DNA of 64,000 nucleotides from Gaiellasilicea sp963761905 (GCA_963761905.1 CAVXIQ010000006.1:1-64000), one strand, 5' to 3'. Shown: positions 8,268 through 18,944, counted from the first letter of the stretch. Notes: generated from the sequence alone by a model not told the origin. Translations and numbers: made by a program.

Positions 8268-11042
8268 ATGGCGACGGCCAAGGAAGCACAGGCAGCAACG
8301 GTGAGCACGAAGGACGAGGTTCGGAACGTGGTCGTCGCCGAGACGGCGAGCGTTGCGCCGGGGCGGTACTTCACGATCCCGGGGCGCGATCCGTTCGACG
8401 AGATCGAGTGGGAGCTTCGCGACGCGCTGATCCCCGGCAAGGACGGCCCGGCCTTCGAGCAGCGGAACGTCGAGTTCCCCAAGTTCTGGTCGCAGACCGC
8501 GACGAACATCGTCGCGCAGAAGTACTTCCGCGGGCGGCTCAGCTCCCCCGAGCGCGAGCGCAGCGTCAAGCAGATGATCGGCCGGATCGTCGACACGATC
8601 GGCGGCTGGGGTCGGCTCGGCGGCTACTTCGCCTCCGACGAGGAGGCCGAGACGTTCGAGGCCGAGCTGAAGGCGATCCTCGTCAACCAGCTCGCGTCCT
8701 TCAACTCGCCCGTCTGGTTCAACGTCGGCTTCGAAGAGAAGCCGCAGTGCTCGGCGTGCTTCATCCTCTCGATCGACGACTCGATGGAGTCGATCCTCGA
8801 CTGGATCCGGCGCGAGGGCGTGATCTTCCGCGGCGGCTCCGGCTCGGGCCTCAACCTCTCGAAGCTCCGGAGCTCGAAGGAGCAGCTCTCGAAGGGCGGC
8901 TACGCCTCAGGGCCGGTCTCGTTCATGCGCGGCGCCGACGCGTCGGCCGGGACGATCAAGTCCGGCGGCAAGACGCGGCGCGCGGCCAAGATGGTCGTGC
9001 TCGACGTCGACCACCCGGACATCGAGGAGTTCGTCTGGTGCAAGGCCAAGGAGGAGCGGAAGGCGCGCGTCCTCGAGCAGGCCGGCTACGACATGTCGCT
9101 CGACTCGGCCGACTGGGCCTCGATCCAGTACCAGAACGCGAACAACTCGGTCCGCGTCACCGACGCCTTCATGGAGGCGGTCGTGGAGGACAAGGAATGG
9201 GGCCTGACCGCGCGCACGGACGGCTCGGTCGTCGAGACGATGGACGCGCGCAACCTGATGCTGCAGATCGCCGAGGCGTCCTGGCAGTGCGCCGACCCGG
9301 GCGTCCAGTACGACACGACGATCAACGCCTGGCACACGCTGCCGAACACCGGCCGGATCAACGCCTCGAATCCGTGCTCCGAGTACATGTCGATCGACGA
9401 CAGCGCCTGCAACCTCTCGTCGCTCAACCTGCTCAAGTTCCGCCGCGACGACGGCGAGTTCGACGTCGAGGCGTTCTCGCACGCGGTCGACACGATGTTC
9501 CTCGCGCAGGAGATCTGCGTCGGCTACTCGTCGTATCCGACTCCCGAGATCGACGCGAACGCGAAGGCGTACCGCCAGCTCGGGCTCGGCTACGCGAACC
9601 TCGGCGCGCTGCTGATGGCGCGGGGGCTCCCGTACGACTCGGACGAGGGGCGCGCCTACGCGGCCGCGATCACCGGCCTGATGACGGGCCGGGCGTACCG
9701 CAAGTCGGCCGAGGTCGCGCACCGGATGGGCCCGTTCGCGGGCTACCAGCCCAACGCGGCCGCGATGATCGGCGTGATCGCGAAGCACCGCGCGGCGGTC
9801 GGGAACATCCAGCACACCGACTCGGTGCCGGAGGATCTGCTCACCGCCGCCCGCCAGTCGTGGGACGACGCGCTCGACCTCGGCGAGGTGCACGGCTACC
9901 GGAACGCGCAGGCAACGGTGCTCGCGCCGACTGGGACGATCAGCTTCATGATGGATTGCGATACGACGGGCGTCGAGCCCGACTTCTCGCTCGTCAAGTC
10001 GAAGAAGCTCGTCGGCGGCGGCGAGATCACGATCGTCAACAAGACGGTGCCGATGGCGCTCGAGAAGCTCGGCTACGCGCCGCGCGAGGTCGACGAGATC
10101 GTCGCCTTCATCGACGAGCGCAACACCGTCGTCGGCGCGCCGAGCGTCAAGTCCGAGCACTTCCCGGTCTTCGACTGCGCGATCGGCGACCGCGCGATCC
10201 ACTACATGGGCCACGTGAAGATGATGGGCGCGGTTCAGCCGTTCATCTCCGGGGCGATCTCGAAGACGGTGAACCTGCCCGAGGAGGCGACCGTCGAGGA
10301 CGTCTCGCAGCTCCTCGTCGAGGCGTGGCAGCTCGGGGTGAAGGCGATCGCGATCTACCGCGACAACTGCAAGGTCGCGCAGCCGCTGTCGGGGCAGAAG
10401 GACGAGAGCGGCACGGTGGCGCTCTCGCCGCTCGCACTCGCGCCCGTCGTCGCCCAGCCGAAGCGACGCCGGCTGCCCGACGACCGGGTCGAGGTCGGAC
10501 GCAAGTTCAAGGTCGGCGAGTACGAGGGCTACATCCACGTCGGCCTCTTCGAGGACGGCACCCCCGGCGACATCTTCGTCGACATCGCCAAGGAGGGAAC
10601 GACCCTCGCCGGCCTGATGAACTCGTTCATGATCTCCGTCAGCCTCGGCCTCCAGTACGGCGTGCCGCTCGAGGTGTACGTCTCGAAGTTCAGCCACATG
10701 CGCTTCGAGCCGTCCGGGCTGACGAACGACGCCGACATCCGCGTCGCCAAGTCGATCGTCGACTACATCTTCCGCTGGATGGGGAAGAAGTTCCTCACGA
10801 CCGACCAGCAGGAGGAGGCAGGGATCCTCTCGCCCGAGGTCAAGGCGCGGCTCGCCCAGGCGTACGCGACGCTCGAAGGCGGTCAGGCGCCGGTCGAGTA
10901 CGACGCGCCCTCGCCCGGCCAGACGGCGCTCTTCAACGCCTGGGAGGACGCGGTCGAGTGCGCCCGCTGCGGCGGCCGGATGGTGCGGACGGGCTCGTGC
11001 TACACGTGCCGCGACTGCGGCACGAACACCGGCTGCAGCTGA
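8268..11042 (+). CDS. nrdJ: Vitamin B12-dependent (class II) ribonucleoside-diphosphate reductase
   Basis: A 924-residue enzyme that reduces ribonucleotides to deoxyribonucleotides using adenosylcobalamin, giving dNTPs with or without oxygen. It starts at the ATG at 8268, with GGGAGG seven bases upstream. Landmarks: PQCSACFILSIDDSMES (redox Cys), the glycine-rich FRGGSGSGLNLS, NPCSEYMSIDDSACNLSSLN (active-site Cys and Glu), VLAPTGTISFMMDCDTTGVEP, and a Cys-rich tail of CARCGG/CYTCRDCGTNTGCS type that re-reduces the active site or binds zinc. The frame is unbroken for its whole length, which argues against uniformly poor sequence. Confidence 0.96.
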   Translation: MATAKEAQAATVSTKDEVRNVVVAETASVAPGRYFTIPGRDPFDEIEWELRDALIPGKDGPAFEQRNVEFPKFWSQTATNIVAQKYFRGRLSSPERERSVKQMIGRIVDTIGGWGRLGGYFASDEEAETFEAELKAILVNQLASFNSPVWFNVGFEEKPQCSACFILSIDDSMESILDWIRREGVIFRGGSGSGLNLSKLRSSKEQLSKGGYASGPVSFMRGADASAGTIKSGGKTRRAAKMVVLDVDHPDIEEFVWCKAKEERKARVLEQAGYDMSLDSADWASIQYQNANNSVRVTDAFMEAVVEDKEWGLTARTDGSVVETMDARNLMLQIAEASWQCADPGVQYDTTINAWHTLPNTGRINASNPCSEYMSIDDSACNLSSLNLLKFRRDDGEFDVEAFSHAVDTMFLAQEICVGYSSYPTPEIDANAKAYRQLGLGYANLGALLMARGLPYDSDEGRAYAAAITGLMTGRAYRKSAEVAHRMGPFAGYQPNAAAMIGVIAKHRAAVGNIQHTDSVPEDLLTAARQSWDDALDLGEVHGYRNAQATVLAPTGTISFMMDCDTTGVEPDFSLVKSKKLVGGGEITIVNKTVPMALEKLGYAPREVDEIVAFIDERNTVVGAPSVKSEHFPVFDCAIGDRAIHYMGHVKMMGAVQPFISGAISKTVNLPEEATVEDVSQLLVEAWQLGVKAIAIYRDNCKVAQPLSGQKDESGTVALSPLALAPVVAQPKRRRLPDDRVEVGRKFKVGEYEGYIHVGLFEDGTPGDIFVDIAKEGTTLAGLMNSFMISVSLGLQYGVPLEVYVSKFSHMRFEPSGLTNDADIRVAKSIVDYIFRWMGKKFLTTDQQEEAGILSPEVKARLAQAYATLEGGQAPVEYDAPSPGQTALFNAWEDAVECARCGGRMVRTGSCYTCRDCGTNTGCS

Positions 11043-11120
11043 CAACGCACCAGCGACGGTGTCGAGGCTCGGACAGGGGCCCTCTTGCCTGCGAGGATCG
11101 TCGCATGATCGCCGCTGCGA

Positions 11121-12414
11121 TCACCTAATCCGAAGCTGCTGGCTGAAGCGTCGCTGGCTCGGCGACCAGATCCGGAAGAGCGCGCCTCGCTTGACCCGAA
11201 TCGTCCGCATGAAGACGCCCTCGTCGTTCGTCAGCCGGGCGCGGCCGACCGGCTTCCACGTGTTCCTGCGCAGCACCTCGAGCCGATAGCGCTTCCGCCC
11301 CGATCCGCCGTCGCGGATCTGGCCCCAGACGATCGCCTGCAACCCGCGCCGCCCCATCTGCGCGAACGGCAGCCTGAACGCCTGCAGCGACGGTTTCCAG
11401 CGGTCGTCGGCGAACACGAGGCCGGTCTGGAAACGGCTAAGGATGGGCTCGTCGCGATAGAGGTACTGGATCAGCATCGTCACCCGCGGCAGCCGCCAGG
11501 CCCGCATCGCGGCGAGGCTGAGGTTCGTCGCCTGCCGCTTCAGCGTCACGCCCAGGAACGTGTCGGGCGGGTTCGTCTGGTAGCCGTATTCGGTCAGCCA
11601 GATCGGCTTCGATCCGAAGTAGCGCTTCACGAGGATGAGGAGCTTCGGGAGCGTCGCCATCGTGATCCACGGGCAGTTCTTGCAGCCGCCGCTCGACGGC
11701 GTCTCTGACGGGGGTCGACGGATACGGGTGGTGCGCGTAGGCGTCGAGCTTCGCGCCGGCGGCCCACATCGCACGCACCCAGGTGACGGGTGAGACGCCG
11801 CCCGCCGCGGCCTTCGGCCCGGTCGCGCCGCCGCCGACGCGCGCGCGCGGAAGCACCGCATGGATTCCCTCGTACCCGGGGTTGAGCAGGTGCCGGACGT
11901 AGATCGACGCCTTCGTCGGCCTGAGCCAGAGGCGCTTGTTCGGCTCGTTCCAGATCAGCCAGTGCTGAACCCACGGATAGCGACGGGCGGCGGCGGTCGC
12001 GAAGCGGCGGAAGTCTCGCGGCCGCGGCGGGGCGAAACTCGGAGCGCGCCCCCCGTTCGCCCACGCCGGCGTCCCGACGAGAGTGAGCACGGGCGTCAGG
12101 CCGTGGCGGCGAAGCCCGCGCAGGACCCTGTCGGATCGACGCCAGTCGTACGCGCGATCGCGCGGCGAGGCTGCATCCTTCGGCCGTCGCGGCGCAACCT
12201 GGTTCCACCGCACCGTGAAGCGGACGAACGGCACGCCGAGTCGCTTCAGCGTCCGCAGGCGCTGGTCGAGGGTCCCCGCGCCGAACTCCAACCATGCATC
12301 GTCCTGGATGCCGTAGCGGACCCCCGACGAAGCCTGAGCGGAGCTCCCGGCGACGCACGCCGCAAGCGCAACGAGCAGCACGAAGAGCGTCATCCGGGCG
12401 GTGGTCGTCCACAT
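11121..12414 (-). CDS. Secreted clan GH-A glycoside hydrolase-like protein (frameshift)
   Basis: A protein of about 431 residues with a signal peptide (MTLFVLLVALAACVAGSSAQ). It has a TIM-barrel glycosidase pattern: GIQDDAWLEFG at the N-terminus, the acid/base Glu in HWLIWNEPNK, and the likely nucleophile Glu in PIWLTEYGYQT. A beta-type tail of about 90 residues follows (WGQIRDGGSGRKRYRLEVL). One extra G in the run 11710-11714 breaks the frame between STP and ETPSSGGCKNCPW. Clan GH-A (GH5/GH39-like) is supported by the two Glu motifs; family and substrate are not determined. Confidence 0.75.
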
Positions 12415-12551
12415 CGGCGGCTCGAACCTAACCGTTCGCCGCGCTGCTCCTCGTACTGATCGTCTGCGCGCGGACACTCTGCTTCGCGTTGCGCCGCGGC
12501 AGGAATGGCCGCGCGCAGAGCGAAGTGCCGCAGTTCACGAGGAGGTGACGC

Positions 12552-13433
12552 ATGGTCGAACTGCGAGAACAGCTCGGTACGACCTGGGGGACGCGCCTTC
12601 GGGCGTTCGGTGGTTTGTGGCTTCTGCTCGGCGGACTCCTTGCCGCGCTCGGCTTCGGGTCGCTCGTTCTGACGGCCACGGTCGTTCTCCTCGGCCTCGG
12701 CTGCGTCACCGGACTGGCGCTCTGGCTCGGGCAGGGGCACGCGACGCGGGTCGTTCGGCAGAGCGTCGACCGGGTGGGTCGGGCTGACCGACGACTCGGC
12801 GAGCGGGCGACGGCGCTGGAGGTGCCGCGACGGCTCGGCGTCCTCTGGGCTCGGACGCGAGAGCTCGGCTCACGGACGTGGAAGGCGGGGATCGCCGCAG
12901 CCACCGTCGGCTCGAACCGCGGTGCGACCGCGTTCCGGCAGGTCTCGGCTCGCTCGCAGACCGCAGTCCGGGCTGGGGCGGCAGAGCTGTCTCAACGGTC
13001 CGCACGCCCATCGAGACCGTCACCGCCCGATCCCGCCAACCAGGCGAACCAGCTCAACACGCTCGGCGCGCAGCTACGTCGGGAAGGGAAGCACGAGCGT
13101 GCGGCCGCGCAGCACCGCGCCGCGCTCGCGATCGTCCGCGACCTCGGCGACGAGCGCACCGAGGCTCTGACGCTGAACAACCTCGCGCTCGCCGTCGCCC
13201 ACACCGACGGGGTCGACGCGGCGGTTCAGCACTTCGAGCAGGCGCTCGTCGTCCTCCGGCAACTCGGAGACGACGAGCACGAGGGACACGTGATCGCGAA
13301 CCTCGGCTTCATCCACAAGAGCCACGGCCGGAGCGAGGAAGCCGAGGGCTATCTCCACGCGGCGCTCGACAAGCTCCCGGCAGACTCGCGCGCGTACCGC
13401 AAGGTCGAGGAGCAGCTCCGCCAGGCGAGCTGA
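12552..13433 (+). CDS. Membrane-anchored tetratricopeptide-repeat protein
   Basis: 293 residues starting at an ATG with GGAGGTGA well placed upstream. Two hydrophobic helices occupy about residues 18-60, then a basic linker, and from residue 155 a run of TPR units (ANQLNTLGAQLRREGKHERA, EALTLNNLALAVAHTDGVDAA, GHVIANLGFIHKSHGRSEEA). TPRs mediate protein contacts. The partner is unknown and the neighbours do not form an operon with it. The helices could also be one hairpin anchor. Confidence 0.65.
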   Translation: MVELREQLGTTWGTRLRAFGGLWLLLGGLLAALGFGSLVLTATVVLLGLGCVTGLALWLGQGHATRVVRQSVDRVGRADRRLGERATALEVPRRLGVLWARTRELGSRTWKAGIAAATVGSNRGATAFRQVSARSQTAVRAGAAELSQRSARPSRPSPPDPANQANQLNTLGAQLRREGKHERAAAQHRAALAIVRDLGDERTEALTLNNLALAVAHTDGVDAAVQHFEQALVVLRQLGDDEHEGHVIANLGFIHKSHGRSEEAEGYLHAALDKLPADSRAYRKVEEQLRQAS

Positions 13434-13441
13434 GCCGCCTT

Positions 13442-13458
13442 TCGCGCCGCCGGCGCGA
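13442..13458 (+). terminator. GC-rich hairpin after the TPR gene
   Basis: TCGCGCC (13442-13448) pairs perfectly with GGCGCGA (13452-13458) around a three-base loop, nine bases past the TPR stop. There is no T-run, as is common for high-GC genomes. It may end the TPR transcript. Confidence 0.4.
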
Positions 13459-13800
13459 TGGGAGACAATCGAGCGGTGCGAGACGAGGGACTTCGAAGCT
13501 CCTGTTTCAGCTCGCTCGCCGTGCTCTGCGCGCAGTTCGGCGACGACGTGCCGTACGTGGGCGGGCTCGATCGGGGCTTCGCGTTCCGCGGTCAGCGCGT
13601 TCCGTTCCTCAATCGCCAACAGGGAATCTTCCGCGCCGCCGCGCAGCGTGGCCCCGCGGCGCTCTCGATCCAGACTTCGGTCAACGGTCCATACGACGAT
13701 CGCGAGACGCCTGACGGGATGCTCTACGCATACCGCGGCACCGATCCGAGCCATCGCGACAACGCGCAGCCGATCTCGGTGCCCCGGCGGTCGCGCTCCG
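13458..13800 (+). pseudogene. N-terminal remnant of an HNH restriction-type endonuclease
   Basis: The first 110 residues match the N-terminal domain of a common actinobacterial HNH endonuclease family: GLDRGFAFRGQRVPF, QQGIFRAA, then YDDRETPDGMLYAYRGTDPSH. After SHRDNAQP the family sequence stops, and the frame runs into the reverse of the next gene. The C-terminal HNH nuclease domain with its His-Asn-His residues is absent, so no nuclease activity is expected. It converges on a similarly damaged ATPase gene. Confidence 0.6.
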
Positions 13801-13858
13801 GCCCGACCGCGAGCGGCTCGCCGAGAGGTTCGAGCGCTTTTCTCGCGCTGGGCGTGAG

Positions 13859-15098
13859 CTACGCCAGATCCTTGAAGCTGACGGCACCCTCGGCGAGCCC
13901 ACGCATCAGCACGTACGGCTGCAGGAGCGGATTCTCGAAGCGGTAGCGCCGCGCGGCCGCCCTCGACGCGCTGCACGAGGACCGCCCCGCGTTCAGACGA
14001 CGCATCCGGTCGAGGTGCCGACCGAAGGTCAGCGGCGTGCACGGCTTGCCGAGGATCTTGCTCAGCGGCTCGGTGACTTCGGCGGCGCCGAAGAACCCGA
14101 ACTCGTCCTCGCCCGCGAGCGCGCAGGCCAGCATGACCTCCGCGTAGATCGCTTCCCCTTTGCCCCCGTCGCCTGCCGGTACGCCTCGGTGACGCTTCCC
14201 TGCGCTCGTTCGACCGCCCGCTCGACGGCGCTGTCGACGTCGCCCCGCCCACGCCGGCACGGTAGCTGCGCGAGAGCCGCGCGGGCGGCGAGCTGCGTGA
14301 GGAGCTGCGTGTAGTGCGGCAGGCCCTGCGACACGGCCGTCACCTTCTTCAACGCGGCGGGCGCGATCGTCATCCGGGCCCGGCCGCGAGCCGGTCGTTC
14401 GCGATCTGCGGCCAGCTCGGAGCGAGACATCCGCGGCATGTGGATCTGGACGAGCGCCCGTTCGACCGAGCGATGCTCGCGGATCAGCTCCGCGACGCTG
14501 TCGGCGACACCGATCAGGAAGAGGGTCGCCGGGACGACCGCGATCAGAGAGCGCCTTGATCGTGTCCGCGAAGAGCACGGGCGCGTCGCGGGTCACGAAG
14601 CCGGTCGAACTCGTCGATGAAGATCGCGACCGAGCCGTGCCTGCCGAGGCGCTGCAGCACCTCGCGGACCGCATCGGGAGTCACCGGGCCGCTGCCGAGC
14701 GCGCTCGCGCCCGTCTCGCTCGACTGGCCGAGCGTGCCCGAGAAGCCGACCTCCCTGGCGGCTCGTACGGAACTCGATCTCGCTGAGCGCCTTCCGCCAG
14801 ACGCGTCGAGAAGTCGTCGCTCACGTCGCAGGTCGCGCGGGCGGTCAGGACGCTCGCAGCCTCGAGCAGCTCGCACGGCGACCGCCGCGAGTGAGGTCTT
14901 GCCGACGCCCCGCTCACCGTAGATGACCGCGTGCTGCCCCGGCTGGGCGACCACGGAGAAGACCTCGCCGATCTGATCTGCGCGGCCGGAGAAGAGGCTG
15001 CGCCGGTCGATGGGAGCCGCCGGCCGAAAGCTCTCGGCGACGAGCTGCATCCGATCGAGGAGCTCGGGCTCGCTGATCGTGTTCCGGGTCGCATCCAT
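13859..15098 (-). pseudogene. Orc1/Cdc6-like AAA ATPase with many frameshifts
   Basis: Pieces in different frames line up into one ATPase of about 410 residues. The start is MDATRNTISEPELLDRMQLV at 15098; then SLFSGRADQIGEVF; Walker A GERGVGKTS near 14905; Walker B VAIFIDEFDRL near 14620; APVLFADTIKALSD; an AAA lid/winged-helix part ALKKVTAVSQGLPHYTQLL; and a C-terminus FENPLLQPYVLMRGL. I count at least five frame changes between 14880 and 14150, so it is either a pseudogene or a badly sequenced patch. Such ATPases often act as nucleotide-dependent sensors; the role here is unknown. Confidence 0.6.
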
Positions 15099-15222
15099 CT
15101 GCTCGAGCCTCAGCCTAGACCTGCTGCCGCTCCACGTGAAGCCTCGATCGAGCCGTCGAACCGGACGCCGTGAGGTCGATAGGATCCAGCCGCCCAGGAG
15201 AGCTCGAGAAACGGAGGTGACG

Positions 15223-16362
15223 ATGCGCCGCACCGCCTTTCTCGAGACTGGTCCTCGCCCTCGTCCCGCTCGTCGCGGCCGCCGTCGTCGGCGCGTCGCT
15301 TCACGTCCGCCGCGAACGACCGCGCCCGCACACCGGCGCTCGAGTTCCTCGGCCAGCAGATCATCCCGACGGGAGCGCAGTTCGAGGGAACAGAGATCGG
15401 CGGGCTCTCCGGGATGGCGTACGACTCCGAGCGCGACGTCTTCTACGCCCTCTCCGACGACCAGGGCCAGATCGACCCGGTGCGCTTCTACACGCTGCGG
15501 CTCGACCTGGCCGACGGAAGCCTCGACGCCGGCGACATCGACTTCCTCGACGTGACCACCCTCCTCGAGCCGAACGGCCAGCCGTTCGCGACCGCGAGCG
15601 CCGACCCCGAGGGGCTTGCGCTGACGAAGGACGACGAGCTCGTCGTCACCTCCGAGGGCTTCGCGGCGCGGCTGATCGATCCGTTCGTGCGGCGCTTCGC
15701 GCTCGACGGCTCCTCGCTCGGCGCGCTTCCCGGTCCCGACGCCGTTCCTTCCCGCAACCGGCACGCGCGGCGTGCGTCAGAACCTCGGCTTCGAGAGCGC
15801 CGCGACCGCGCCGAACGGCCGCTTCCTCTTCACCGGGACGGAGGCCGCGCTCGTCCAGGACGGCCCGCCGGCGACGCTCGCGGCCGGCAGCCCGGCGCGC
15901 ATCCTCCGCTACAACCTCCAGACCGGCACGCTCGACCGCCAGTACCTCTACTGGGTCGACCCGATCGCCGAGCCGCCCGTGCCCGCGACGAACTTCGCCG
16001 TCGCCGGGCTCGTGGAGCTGCTGCCGCTGAACAACCAGTTCCTGCTCTCGATGGAGCGCTCGTTCTCGGTCGGCGCGCCGGGAACCGGCAACTCGATCAA
16101 GCTCTATCGGGTCGCGCTCGCCGGCGCAGACAACATCAACGGCGTCGAAAGCCTCGCCGGCAGCCTCGGGAGCGTAAAGCCGGCCGCCAAGACGCTCCTC
16201 CTCGATCTCGACACGCTGGGAATCCCGCTCGACAACGTCGAGGCGATGGCGTTCGGGCCCGACCTGCCGGACGGCCGTCGCTCCCTGATCCTCGTCAGCG
16301 ACAACAACTTCGCCCCGGCGCAGTTCACCCAGTTCCTGCTCTTCGCGGTCTCGCCCGGCTGA
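15223..16362 (+). CDS. Secreted esterase-like phytase-family protein (frameshifts)
   Basis: A good ribosome site (GGAGGTGA) precedes an ATG at 15223. After two indels in the first 120 bases the protein reads as a signal peptide (LVLALVPLVAAAVVGAS), then a beta-propeller of the 'esterase-like activity of phytase' family: GGLSGMAYDSERDVFYALSDD, DPEGLALTKDDELVVTSEG, RQNLGFESAATAPNGRFLFTG and VEAMAFGPDLPDGR. A third indel lies at 15731-15733. The mature length, about 350 residues, fits the family. It is probably exported and membrane- or wall-associated; the substrate is unknown and the enzymatic label is weak even in the family. Confidence 0.75.
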
Positions 16363-16365
16363 GTC

Positions 16366-17037
16366 TCAGGCCCGTTCGTCCGCCCCCTGACGCACCCAGA
16401 GCGTCACGAGGCGGGCGACCATCGTGACGAGGAAGATCTGGCCGAGCAGCGCCTCGAGCACAGTCAGCGCCTGCGGCAGGCCGACCCCCGGCGAGAGATC
16501 GCCGAAGCCGAGCGTCGTCAGCGTCACGAAGCTGAAGTAGAGGTACTCGGACTGCGCGTGTGGCCCCTCCTGGACGAAGAACGACGCCTCCCGGAGGTCG
16601 CTCACAGCGAGATAGACGAAGGCAAACAGGAGCCCTACGAGCACATACGTGCAGAGGGCGCCGAGCACGGTCTCGTGGGTGACGCGCCGATGGGCGAGCA
16701 CACGTCTGAGCGTGATCGGCAACGTGGCCGTCACGAGCAGCACCACCGGCAGGAGATAGGTCAGCGCCACGATCGACTCCGAGTTGACGAAGAGGACGAT
16801 CGGCGCCAGCGCGACGCAAGCGCCGATCGAGAGCCAGTGCCGCCTCTGCAGGGTGTGTCCGGACGCCGGGTCGCTGATCGCAACGATGAGCGCCAGTGCC
16901 GACAGGAGCGTGCTGCCGATCGCACCCCAGCGCGGGTCGTCGACGAGCTCGAGCAGGAAGAAGTTCGCGAGCAGGAGCACGAGCAGGCTCGCATAGCTGT
17001 CGACGAAGCGAAGGACGTCGTGCCGGACGGAGCGCAT
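16366..17037 (-). CDS. Two-TM-pore potassium channel family protein
   Basis: 223 residues with about six hydrophobic segments; the last two flank a pore loop with the K+ selectivity filter in FSFVTLTTLGFGDLSPG (TLGFGD). There is no voltage-sensor arginine helix and no cytosolic RCK domain, so gating is unclear. The length suits small bacterial ion channels. It converges on the phytase-like gene with three bases between stops, and is divergent from the aldo/keto reductase gene (50 bp apart). Confidence 0.85.
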   Translation of the reverse strand: MRSVRHDVLRFVDSYASLLVLLLANFFLLELVDDPRWGAIGSTLLSALALIVAISDPASGHTLQRRHWLSIGACVALAPIVLFVNSESIVALTYLLPVVLLVTATLPITLRRVLAHRRVTHETVLGALCTYVLVGLLFAFVYLAVSDLREASFFVQEGPHAQSEYLYFSFVTLTTLGFGDLSPGVGLPQALTVLEALLGQIFLVTMVARLVTLWVRQGADERA

Positions 17038-17087
17038 GAGCGCTCAACGATAGGGTCGCCCACGTAGCTTCGTGCGAAGATCCTCCG

Positions 17088-18021
17088 ATGGAGCAGCGCG
17101 GCCTCGGACGAACGGGAATCGAGGTCTCGCGACTCATCCTCGGCTGCGGCAACTTCGGCGGGATCGGCTCGGCACCGGCGTTCTACGGGCAGGGCGAGAC
17201 CGAGGAGCAGGCCGGTGCGATCATGGACGCGGCCTGGGCCGCCGGGGTCACGACCTTCGACACCGCGGATGCCTACGGCGGCGGGCGCAGCGAGAGCTTC
17301 GTCGGCAGATGGATCCGGTCGCGGGGCGTCCGGCCCGTGCTGACCACGAAGACCTTCTACGCGACGACCGAGGACGCCGACAGCGGGCTCTCACGGAAGC
17401 GGATTCGCCGGCAAGTCCAGTCGAGCCTGGAGCGGCTCGGCGTCGACCGCATCGATCTCTACCTCTCCCACGCGATGGATCCTGCGACGCCGCTCGAGGA
17501 GACCGCGGCGGCTTTCGACGAGCTGCAACGGGAGGGCACGATCGGCGCCTGGGGAGGCAGCAACGTCGACGCGGCCTGGGTCGAGGAGGCGCGCCCGGCC
17601 TGGGTGCAGAACTCCTATTCGCTGCTCGATCGCGAGGACGAGGCCGGCGTCATCCCGATCTGCAGCCGCGAGGGTATCGGCTACACGCCGTTCGGCCCGC
17701 TCGCCGGCGGCTGGCTCACCGGCAAGTACCGCCGGGGCGAGGAGCCGCCCGCCGGCTCGCGGATGACCCTGCGGCCCGAGGCCTACGAGCACCTGCGGAG
17801 CGACCGAACGTTCGACGCGCTCGAGGCGTTCGAGGCACGTGCGGACGAGCAGTCGGCGTCGCCTGTGGCGCTCGCGCTCGCCTGGCTCCTTGCCCAGCCA
17901 CACGTCACAGCGGTCGTGCTCGGACCGCGCCGGCCCGAGCAGCTCCAGCCGGCGCTCGACGCACTCGAGCTTCAGCTCGACCCGGACGAGAGTCGAAGCG
18001 ATCGGGGCGCTCTTCGGATGA
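17088..18021 (+). CDS. Aldo/keto reductase
   Basis: An NADPH-dependent oxidoreductase of about 310 residues. The catalytic tetrad is visible: Asp and Tyr in FDTADAYGGGRSE, Lys in VLTTKTFY and His in DLYLSHAMD; the cofactor loop is near VVLGPRRPEQL. As read, the frame runs on into the next gene to give a 618-residue chimera. Dropping one base near 17990 gives EAIGALFG and a TGA at 18019-18021 that overlaps the next ATG (ATGA). I therefore treat it as a separate gene. It leads a three-gene operon with an ornithine-cyclodeaminase-like and a threonine-dehydratase-like gene. Confidence 0.85.
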
Positions 18022-18944
18022 CTCTGCTCGTGCTCAACGCGGAGGAGGTCGAGCGGCTCCTGACCATGGAGGCCTGCATCGAGGCGATGGCCGAGGTGCT
18101 GTCCTCGCTGGCCCGGGAGGAGCTGTTTCAGCCGCTCCGCTTCGTGCTGAAGCCGCCGAACGCGGCCGGTCTGATGGGGTTCATGCCCGCGCACCGCGCC
18201 GGCGAGCGCGCCGCCTATTCGCTGAAGGAGATCGTGGTCACGCCGGACAACCCGACGCGGGGGCTCGACGCGCATCAGGGCGCCGTGCTCCTCCACGACG
18301 GGAAGACGGGCGAGCTGACGGCGCTCCTGAACGCCTCGCCGATCACGGCGATCCGGACCGCAGCGGTCTCGGCCGTGGCAACGCGCGCGCTCGCGAGGCC
18401 CGAGGCGCGGAAGGTCGCGATCATCGGCACCGGCGTTCAGGGACGCTCGCACGAGCAGGCGCTGCGGGCGGTTCTCCCCGATGCCGAGATCCACTCCTGG
18501 AGCCGCAGCAGCGGCGGCAGCCCCGAGGCGATCGTGCGCGACGCGGACGTCGTCTGCACCTGCACGAGCTCGAGCGAGCCGGTGCTCTCGCTCGCATGGC
18601 TGAAGCCGGGAGCCCACGTGAACGCGGTCGGCTCGAGCGTGCCGTGGGCTCGGGAGCTCGACGCGGAGACGATGGCCGCAGGCTCCCTCTTCGTCGACCG
18701 GCGCGAGTCGACGCTGAACGAGTCGGGCGAGTATCGAGCTGCCGTCGAGGAAGGCGCGATCGGCCCGGAGCAGATCCTCGCGGAGCTCGGCGAGGTGCTG
18801 ATCGGCGACCACCCCGGCCGCACCGGCGCCGACGAGCTGACGATCTTCAAGTCGCTCGGGCTCGCGGTCGAGGATCTCGCCGCCGCGGAGCTCGTGGTCG
18901 CCCGCGCCCGCGAGCAGGGTGTCGGGACCGAGGTCGACTTCTGA
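18018..18944 (+). CDS. Ornithine cyclodeaminase/mu-crystallin family protein
   Basis: 308 residues. The family's NAD(P) Rossmann motif VAIIGTGVQGRSHEQAL lies near residue 135, preceded by GLMGFMPAHR and YSLKEIVVTP and followed by VNAVGSSVPWARELD. Members deaminate ornithine, reduce imines (alanine dehydrogenase, iminosuccinate reductase) or act in ectoine breakdown (EutC). Start ATG at 18018, overlapping the reductase stop. The gene downstream is a PLP dehydratase, a pairing also seen as EutB/EutC and as BhcB/BhcD; which reaction applies is not shown by the sequence. Confidence 0.8.
   Translation: MTLLVLNAEEVERLLTMEACIEAMAEVLSSLAREELFQPLRFVLKPPNAAGLMGFMPAHRAGERAAYSLKEIVVTPDNPTRGLDAHQGAVLLHDGKTGELTALLNASPITAIRTAAVSAVATRALARPEARKVAIIGTGVQGRSHEQALRAVLPDAEIHSWSRSSGGSPEAIVRDADVVCTCTSSSEPVLSLAWLKPGAHVNAVGSSVPWARELDAETMAAGSLFVDRRESTLNESGEYRAAVEEGAIGPEQILAELGEVLIGDHPGRTGADELTIFKSLGLAVEDLAAAELVVARAREQGVGTEVDF

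Noticed and set aside
8907..11045. 712-residue frame antisense to nrdJ
   Set aside because: A GC-rich codon shadow: it mirrors the third-position bias of nrdJ, has no start signal and no recognisable domain.
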